A stretch of 64,000 nucleotides of DNA from JAVDCA01 sp035293985 (GTDB taxonomy: Bacteria; Pseudomonadota; Alphaproteobacteria; Rhizobiales; Xanthobacteraceae). The position numbers and the translations under genes were made by a program. This document shows, piece by piece, positions 55,971 to 64,000 of the stretch. The stretch spans positions 1 through 64,000 of the forward strand of contig DATGLS010000037.1 of the NCBI GenBank assembly GCA_035293985.1, read 5' to 3'. The stretch's first letter is position 1, and each line of letters begins with the position of its first letter. The notes beneath the pieces were generated by a model. It made no database searches. It saw nothing but the letters and a program-made list of their open reading frames with translations, and was not told the DNA's origin.

Positions 55971-57212
55971 TCACGACCGGTAATCGCCGTTGATCGCGAC
56001 ATATTCCTTGGTGAGGTCGCAGGTCAGCACCCGGTCGCGGCCCTTGCCGAGGCCCAGTTGCACCTTGATCTGGATCTTCGGCTCCTTCATCGCCTTCGAC
56101 ACCTCGGCCTCGTCATAGGACGGATCGCGCGCGCCGCTCTTGGCGACGCGGATGCCGTTGAAGGAGATCGAGAGCTTGTCGCGGTTGGCGGGCTCGCCGG
56201 CCTTGCCGACCGCCATCACCACGCGGCCCCAATTGGCGTCCTCGCCCGCGATCGCGGTCTTCACCAGCGGCGAATTGGCGATCGACATCGCGATGCGGCG
56301 CGCCGATTGTTTCGACACCGCGCCCTCGACGATGATCTCGACCAGCTTGCGCGCGCCTTCGCCGTCGCGGGCGACCTGCTCGGACAGCGTCGCCAGCACG
56401 GCACGGAACGCCTTGATGAAATCCTTCAGCCTGGGATCGGCGGTACGGGAGATCCTCGGCGCGCCATTGGCCGCTGCCGCGCCCGTCGCAAAGGCGAGCA
56501 GGGTGTCGGAGGTCGAGGTGTCGCCGTCGATGGTGACGGCGTTGAACGTGTCCTCGACGCCGCTCTTCAGGAGCGATTGCAGCACCGCCGGCGACAGCGG
56601 CGCGTCGGTGAAGATGAACGACAGCATGGTCGCCATGTCGGGCGCGATCATGCCGGCGCCCTTGGCCATGCCGTTGATGGTGACCTTGGTCTTTCCGAGC
56701 TTCACCGTCGCGGTGGCGACTTTCGGAAACGTATCGGTGGTCATGATGGCCTTGGCCGCGTCCATCCAATGGCCGGGCGCGGCAGTCTCGGCAAGCCTCG
56801 CCAGCACGCCGTCGAACTTGGTCGCATCGAGCGGCTCGCCGATCACGCCGGTCGAGGCCAGGAATACCTCGCCGGTCGCGCAGCCGACCGCCTTGGCGGC
56901 GATCTGCGCCGTCAGTGCGGTCGAGCTCTTCCCGGTCTTGCCGGTGAAGGCATTGGCGTTGCCGGAATTGACCACCAGCGCGCGCGCCTTGCCGCCGGAC
57001 AGCTTGGCGCGGCACCATTCCACCGGCGCGGACGGGCACTTGGATTTCGTGAACACGCCGGCGACCGCCGTGCCCTTGTCGAGGACCGCGAGCAGCACGT
57101 CGGTGCGTCCCTTGTAGCGGATGCCGGCCGCAGCCGTTGCAAGCTTCACGCCCGCAATTTCGGGCATGGCGGGATAATCGGCAGGGGCGAGCGGAGAGAT
57201 TGCGCTGGACAT
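55971..57212 (-). CDS. argJ: Bifunctional ornithine acetyltransferase / N-acetylglutamate synthase
   Basis: A 413-residue ArgJ that recycles the acetyl group in arginine synthesis. The self-cleavage site is in GMIAPDMATMLSF, where the Thr becomes the nucleophile of the beta chain, about residue 193. The N-terminal KCPSAPVEWCRAKL region is also typical. It is convergent with the TadG-like gene. Confidence 0.95.
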   Translation of the reverse strand: MSSAISPLAPADYPAMPEIAGVKLATAAAGIRYKGRTDVLLAVLDKGTAVAGVFTKSKCPSAPVEWCRAKLSGGKARALVVNSGNANAFTGKTGKSSTALTAQIAAKAVGCATGEVFLASTGVIGEPLDATKFDGVLARLAETAAPGHWMDAAKAIMTTDTFPKVATATVKLGKTKVTINGMAKGAGMIAPDMATMLSFIFTDAPLSPAVLQSLLKSGVEDTFNAVTIDGDTSTSDTLLAFATGAAAANGAPRISRTADPRLKDFIKAFRAVLATLSEQVARDGEGARKLVEIIVEGAVSKQSARRIAMSIANSPLVKTAIAGEDANWGRVVMAVGKAGEPANRDKLSISFNGIRVAKSGARDPSYDEAEVSKAMKEPKIQIKVQLGLGKGRDRVLTCDLTKEYVAINGDYRS

Positions 57213-57273
57213 GAGGGCGTGACCTGACGGGAGGAAGAAGGGAGCCGCTCTGTATCACCTTCCCACCATTCCC

Positions 57274-57377
57274 GTCATGCCCCGCGAAAGCGGGGCATCC
57301 AGTATTCCAGAGGCCGCTCGGCAAGAACTCTCACGCCTCTGAAATACTGGATCGCCCGGTCAAGGCCGGGCGATGAC
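57274..57377. repeat. Palindromic repeat, family D (copy 2)
   Basis: Sister of 33052-33153: GTCATGCCCCGCG...CAGTATTCCAGAGG on the left and CTGAAATACTGGATCGCC...GGCGATGAC on the right. It lies between argJ and the PpiC gene. Confidence 0.8.
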
Positions 57378-57412
57378 GGAAGAGTCAGGGACGACATGGA
57401 CATGCCGCCAAA

Positions 57413-57444
57413 CAAAAAAGCCCCGGCGCGAGGCCGGGGCTTTT
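57413..57444 (-). terminator. Intrinsic terminator for the PpiC-type gene
   Basis: AAGCCCCGGC, loop GCGAG, GCCGGGGCTT forms a strong stem. On the minus strand it is followed by TTTTTTG, giving a classic terminator 21 bases after the PpiC stop. The plus strand also has a short T run (TTTT), so it may act in both directions. Confidence 0.85.
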
Positions 57445-57464
57445 GATCGTTTTGCGACCTGCGC

Positions 57465-58373
57465 TTACTTCTTCGCATCCGCAGGCTTGGCAGCATCGGG
57501 CTTCGCTGCAGCCGCATCCGGCTTGGCGGGGGTGTTGGCCGCCTGGTCGAAGCGCTCGATCTTGGCGCTGTCGCGCAGCTTGGCGACATAGTCGGCCTGG
57601 GCCTTGCGTGTCACATAAGTTTCAATCTGGCTCTTGACCTGGTCGAAGGCCGGCGGCTTGCGGTTGCGCTTTTCCTCGACCTTGATGATGTGCCAGCCGA
57701 ACTGGGTCTTCACCGGATCGGAAATCTTGCCCGGCTCGAGCGAGAAGGCGACCGCGGAGAATTCCGGCACCATCTGGTCCTTGGTGAAGAAGCCGAGATC
57801 GCCGCCGTCGGAGGCGCCGGGATCCTTGGACTTCTCCTTCGCGAGCTTGGCGAAATCGGCGCCCTTGTCGAGCTCGGCCTTGACCGCCTTGGCCTCGTCC
57901 TCGGTCTCGACCAGGATGTGACGGGCATGAACCTCCTGCTCGCCGGCGATCTGCTTGGAGGCGTCGTCATAGACCTTCTTCATGGCGTCGTCGGTGGTCG
58001 CCGCCTTGCCTTCAGAGGCGAGCAGGCTGTCCATCAGCAGCCGGTTGCGGGTGAAGGCCATCCGCTTCTTGAAGTCCTCGCCATCCTCGACCTTCTTGTC
58101 CTCGGCGGCCTTGGCGACGATCTTCATGTCGATCAGGAAGGCCAGCACGTTCTCGTCCTTGCTGGCCGGGTCCATCTGGGCCAGCGAGGGCCCGAGTTCC
58201 TCCTCGGCCAGCGCAACGTCGCTCTGGCGGATTTCCGTACCATTGACCTTCGCCAGCACCTTGTCGTCGGCGCGCGCCGGGCCGGCGAGCAGGGCCAGCG
58301 CAAGGCAGCCGGTCAGGGCTGAGGCGAGAAGGAGGCGCGGGCCGTTTTTCGCTACCGCGAACGAGGTGGTCAT
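57465..58373 (-). CDS. Exported peptidyl-prolyl cis-trans isomerase (PpiC/parvulin family)
   Basis: A 302-residue periplasmic foldase with a signal peptide (LLLASALTGCLALALLAGPARA). An N-terminal SurA-like part (VLAKVNGTEIRQSDVALAEE) is followed by a rotamase domain (HARHILVETEDEAKAV and GDLGFFTKDQMVPEF with GWHIIKVEE). The C-terminal tail is Ala/Lys/Pro-rich. Helps fold exported proteins. It lies next to secA, transcribed divergently. Confidence 0.93.
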   Translation of the reverse strand: MTTSFAVAKNGPRLLLASALTGCLALALLAGPARADDKVLAKVNGTEIRQSDVALAEEELGPSLAQMDPASKDENVLAFLIDMKIVAKAAEDKKVEDGEDFKKRMAFTRNRLLMDSLLASEGKAATTDDAMKKVYDDASKQIAGEQEVHARHILVETEDEAKAVKAELDKGADFAKLAKEKSKDPGASDGGDLGFFTKDQMVPEFSAVAFSLEPGKISDPVKTQFGWHIIKVEEKRNRKPPAFDQVKSQIETYVTRKAQADYVAKLRDSAKIERFDQAANTPAKPDAAAAKPDAAKPADAKK

Positions 58374-58741
58374 GGAAAATCCTTGGTTGTTCTGGGATGG
58401 CTTTTAGCGGGGCGGACACTCGCCCAAACAACGGACGTTGGCAACGCGAAAAGTCTGTCAAAATCATGAATTCCTTGAGACCTTGGCCATGCCCCGGCCG
58501 GAGGCGGCGCCGTTGACAAGGCCCCGACTGGCCCATATCTGTCGGCCGTCGTGTAAGCGGTGATAGCGCTTATTTTTGCTGCGTTTTTTGCCGTTGAACC
58601 CAGAATGCTCAATTCCCACTCATTCGCGGACGCCCCCCTTGATATCAGGGACGGTGCCGCGGCGTGTCACGGCGAGTTGATAGGCACCGCTGGGTCGAGC
58701 ACGAGACCACGCGTTAACCGCGAGAACAGGACGTAGAAAAC
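58374..58741. other. Divergent gap between the PpiC-type gene and secA
   Basis: 368 bases. A plus-strand promoter-like pair is listed separately. Otherwise no ORF or repeat stands out. Both promoters should be here. Confidence 0.4.
58513..58541 (+). promoter_or_regulatory. Candidate secA promoter
   Basis: A perfect -35 TTGACA (58513-58518) is followed after 17 bases by the weak -10 TATCTG (58536-58541), about 200 bases before secA. Only the -35 is strong. Confidence 0.35.
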
Positions 58742-61624
<2,883 letters not shown>

Positions 61625-61648
61625 GGGCGAGCGGCGCGTCGGCGAGGC

Positions 61649-63799
61649 CTAAGACTCGAACGCCGATCCTGCCGTCGCGATGCGCGCTTGCGCGGCTACT
61701 CTGCGAGCGGCGTGCTCGATGTGCAGAAGCCGGCGGCGCAGCATTGGGAGCGGGTGCGCGTTGCTCAGTTCCAGCCAGCCGCGGCGCCGCAGCGACTCCG
61801 GCGGCGGGTGCGATGCGTCGCTGCTCAGAATCTGCAAGACCCGCTCGCGAAATTCCTTCAGCAGGCTCGACGCGAGCTTGGTATCGAGCTCGCCGAGCGG
61901 CCCCTGCAAAAAGCCCTGGACGGAAGCGAGATCGGACGCGAGCAGATAATTGGCGCCGAGCAGCTCGTTCAGGCTGATCAGCGTGCGTTCCTGCACGTGC
62001 GGCTCGGTCGAGAGCCGGCGGGTGGTCGTGGCCAGCGTCGTGAAGCAGTCGAGCACCCTCTTGCGTGCGAGCCGGTACGCCTGATCCTCCGATGTGGGGG
62101 TGAGCGCCTGCGCCGCATAACTGCGGTCGGCCGCGAGGAGGGCGGACGCGAGCCGCGGTACATCTTTCCACTCCCAGCTGGGCAGAACGCGGGCGAAGAC
62201 CGCGGAAAGCGCGGCGCCGATCAGCGTATCGGCGATCCGGTCCACGACATAGAAGGTCGCTGGTTCGAGAAAATGCAGCAGAAGCAGCGCCATCAGCGAT
62301 GCTGCCAAAGAGGTGATCTTGTAATTCACGCCCGCGAACGCGTGCGCGACGCCGATGCTGACGATGATGACGGCGACCACACCATAGGTCGGAAGGATGG
62401 GCATCACGGCGGCAGTGACGGCGCAGCCCGCAAGCGTGCCGATCAAACGATCGGTTCGGCGCTGACGCGTGACCGCATAGCTTGCTCGCATGATCAGGGC
62501 GACCGTGAGCAGGATCCAGCCGCCGTGGACATAGTTGGGGAAGGCCACCGTCACGGCGTAGGCTGCGAGCATCGCCAGGGTGAGGCGGATCGTGTAGCGC
62601 GCCACCGGCGAGCTCAAGCTCAAATGTGTGCGTAGCGTCGCCACAAGGCGCGACGGCGGCTGCACGAACAGCCGGAGGTCGATGGCCGGCAGCGTCGGCG
62701 CCGTGTCCTGCGACGGCGCGATCGTCTCGGCCAGTCGCCGGGTGCGCGTCACGACCTGGGCGAGCTTGTTGCGGGTGGGGCGAAGTCCCGCCACCGCATC
62801 GGCACGGCCGGCGGCGGTGGCCTCGGCGAGGGCCTCGTCCAGCCGGGTCAGCAATTCGGGATGCTGGCAGCCCGGTCTGCTTCCCGCGCCCGAGCTCAGG
62901 ATCAGCGCCAGCGCTTCGATATCGTTCGCCAAGGCATCGCTGAGACAGGTGATCGGACGCAAGGCATCGGCATCGGCCAATTCGCGCAGTGCCTCCCAAT
63001 CGGCATCGGTGGCGAGCACGGCTTCATAGAGATCCAGCAGGCCGAGCATGCCTGCGATCCATCTCTGCCGCGCGCGGCTCGGCCTTCCGATGAAGATCGT
63101 GTCGCGCGCCGCCTGCAGGCGTTCCATGAGCGCGCCGTGCCGCTCGATGACGGTGGCGAGCGCCGATCGCTCCGAAACGTCGCGATCGTAGAGCCTGCCG
63201 CGCGCGCGCAGATAGGCGGCCATCGCGAGCAGCGCCTCGCTGAGGAACATGCGGCGATTTCGGTCATCCAGGCACCAGGACGCGAGCAGGGCGAGCATTG
63301 CGTAGGCAGCGCCACCGAAGAAGAACAGCCACGAATGCTCGAAGACGATGACCGGGTTGTGCGATGGCGCCGCCATTCCGGTGATCAGGGCCAGCACGGC
63401 CGTTATCCCGATGACGAGCGCGGTGCGGCCGAAGGCGCTGACGAACGCGAAGCCGGCGCTCGTCACGGCGACGAGCCCTGCCATTCTCGATGGATGATCG
63501 GCGGTGAGGCTCGCGAGCAGCGAGACCAGGGTGCTGGAGAGCAGGGCGGCGCCAAGGGCGCGTGCCTTTCTCGGCAACGGTCCGGGCTGATCGACGATGC
63601 TGACACACATCGCGCCGCTTCCGACGAAAATGGCCACGTCGAAACCGGCGAGCTCCCCGGCCGCGAGCACGACGACCGCGAAACACAGCGAGACCGAGAT
63701 GCCGTTCTCGACGTGGTGCCGCAACAGCAGCAAGGCGGAGCGCCGGGGCACGCCGGTAAGCCCTGTCGTCGTGCGGTCATGAGGAAATCCTGCGGACAC
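61649..63799 (-). CDS. FUSC family inner-membrane transporter (aromatic acid exporter-like)
   Basis: A 716-residue protein with two blocks of about five or six spans each (residues about 25-180 and 400-520), separated by soluble domains: the FUSC/YccS arrangement. Members such as AaeB export aromatic carboxylic acids, but a substrate cannot be assigned. The start is a GTG at 63799 with AGAGG ten bases upstream. No ATG lies nearby in frame. Confidence 0.8.
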   Translation of the reverse strand: MSAGFPHDRTTTGLTGVPRRSALLLLRHHVENGISVSLCFAVVVLAAGELAGFDVAIFVGSGAMCVSIVDQPGPLPRKARALGAALLSSTLVSLLASLTADHPSRMAGLVAVTSAGFAFVSAFGRTALVIGITAVLALITGMAAPSHNPVIVFEHSWLFFFGGAAYAMLALLASWCLDDRNRRMFLSEALLAMAAYLRARGRLYDRDVSERSALATVIERHGALMERLQAARDTIFIGRPSRARQRWIAGMLGLLDLYEAVLATDADWEALRELADADALRPITCLSDALANDIEALALILSSGAGSRPGCQHPELLTRLDEALAEATAAGRADAVAGLRPTRNKLAQVVTRTRRLAETIAPSQDTAPTLPAIDLRLFVQPPSRLVATLRTHLSLSSPVARYTIRLTLAMLAAYAVTVAFPNYVHGGWILLTVALIMRASYAVTRQRRTDRLIGTLAGCAVTAAVMPILPTYGVVAVIIVSIGVAHAFAGVNYKITSLAASLMALLLLHFLEPATFYVVDRIADTLIGAALSAVFARVLPSWEWKDVPRLASALLAADRSYAAQALTPTSEDQAYRLARKRVLDCFTTLATTTRRLSTEPHVQERTLISLNELLGANYLLASDLASVQGFLQGPLGELDTKLASSLLKEFRERVLQILSSDASHPPPESLRRRGWLELSNAHPLPMLRRRLLHIEHAARRVAAQARIATAGSAFES

Positions 63800-63937
63800 G
63801 CGAATGGCCTCTTCGGAACGCTGACATCAGACGCGTAGGAAGCGGGCGCGGTGGTGTCGAGAGGGGCGTGAACAACCCGCTTAGGCGCAAATTCGATGCC
63901 GCCGTACTCCGAGGATCGACGTCGGAGCAGCGCCTAA

Positions 63938-64000
63938 TCAGCGCGCCGCCGTCGGCAGGCCCGCGCGGATGCATTGCGAAAATTCCGCCGGCGGGACGCT
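63938..64000 (-). CDS. 3' end of an unidentified gene (partial)
   Basis: Twenty codons and a TGA read from the window end toward the left (VPPAEFSQCIRAGLPTAAR). The composition and a stop in a reasonable context suggest the C-terminus of a gene lying mostly outside the window. Too short to identify. Confidence 0.35.
   Translation of the reverse strand, partial: SVPPAEFSQCIRAGLPTAAR

Overview
The window is about 64 kb of a GC-rich alphaproteobacterial chromosome. Gene content and order (lysC-ptsP-prfA-prmC-DUF4167, comF-grxC-nitrilase-DUF1178, argJ-PpiC-secA, phaR/phbAB), the pca genes and several palindromic repeat families point to Bradyrhizobium or a close relative. That assignment is an inference from gene style; no rRNA or tRNA gene was recognised. 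Most of the window is ordinary core chromosome with two or three accessory-looking blocks. No insertion sequence, prophage, CRISPR array or replication origin was seen.

Layout. 1-6.8 kb: partial glnD (PII uridylyltransferase), an OsmC-like protein, a membrane protein and mutS. 7-13.3 kb: an aromatic-catabolism block (pcaF, pcaH, pcaG, a TauD/TfdA-type dioxygenase, a Rieske oxygenase alpha subunit) ending in an exported amidase. 13.4-25 kb: a Na+/H+ antiporter, an NTF2-like protein, an exported caspase-like protein, a DUF1345 protein, a prenyl synthase, mtgA, rpmF, a GGDEF/EAL protein with a degenerate GGDEF site, and an MFS exporter. 25.7-32.4 kb: a TetR gene followed by a six-gene operon (BMP-type ABC binding protein, isochorismatase-like hydrolase, RidA protein, ABC ATPase, two permeases). 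This resembles a transport-coupled relative of RutB/RutC chemistry. 32.4-33.2 kb is non-coding and repeat-rich, with RNA-like hairpins.

33.2-36.4 kb: polyhydroxyalkanoate genes phaR, phbA and phbB, with a large nested palindrome between phaR and phbA. 36.5-40.5 kb: an EamA transporter, a DUF985 cupin, gloB, a methyltransferase and a DUF4167 RNA-binding-type protein. 41-48.5 kb: prmC, prfA, ptsP (EI-Ntr), lysC, a PH-domain protein and ubiG. 48.5-52 kb: the DUF1178/nitrilase/grxC/comF operon and a divergent BioC-like methyltransferase. 52-56 kb: three Tad-type pseudopilin or vWA genes interleaved with an intact mutT and a truncated mutT 3' copy. 56-64 kb: argJ, an exported PpiC-type isomerase, secA, a FUSC transporter and the 3' tip of one more gene.

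Functional links. glnD and ptsP both belong to nitrogen signalling (PII and PTS-Ntr). The pca genes convert protocatechuate and 3-oxoadipyl-CoA to central metabolites, and the adjacent oxygenases probably feed them. phaR/phbA/phbB manage carbon storage. The strongest candidates for new biology are the TetR/BMP/isochorismatase/RidA operon, the mutT-Tad rearrangement, the palindromic phaR-phbA intergenic region, and the structured repeat near 32.6-33.0 kb.
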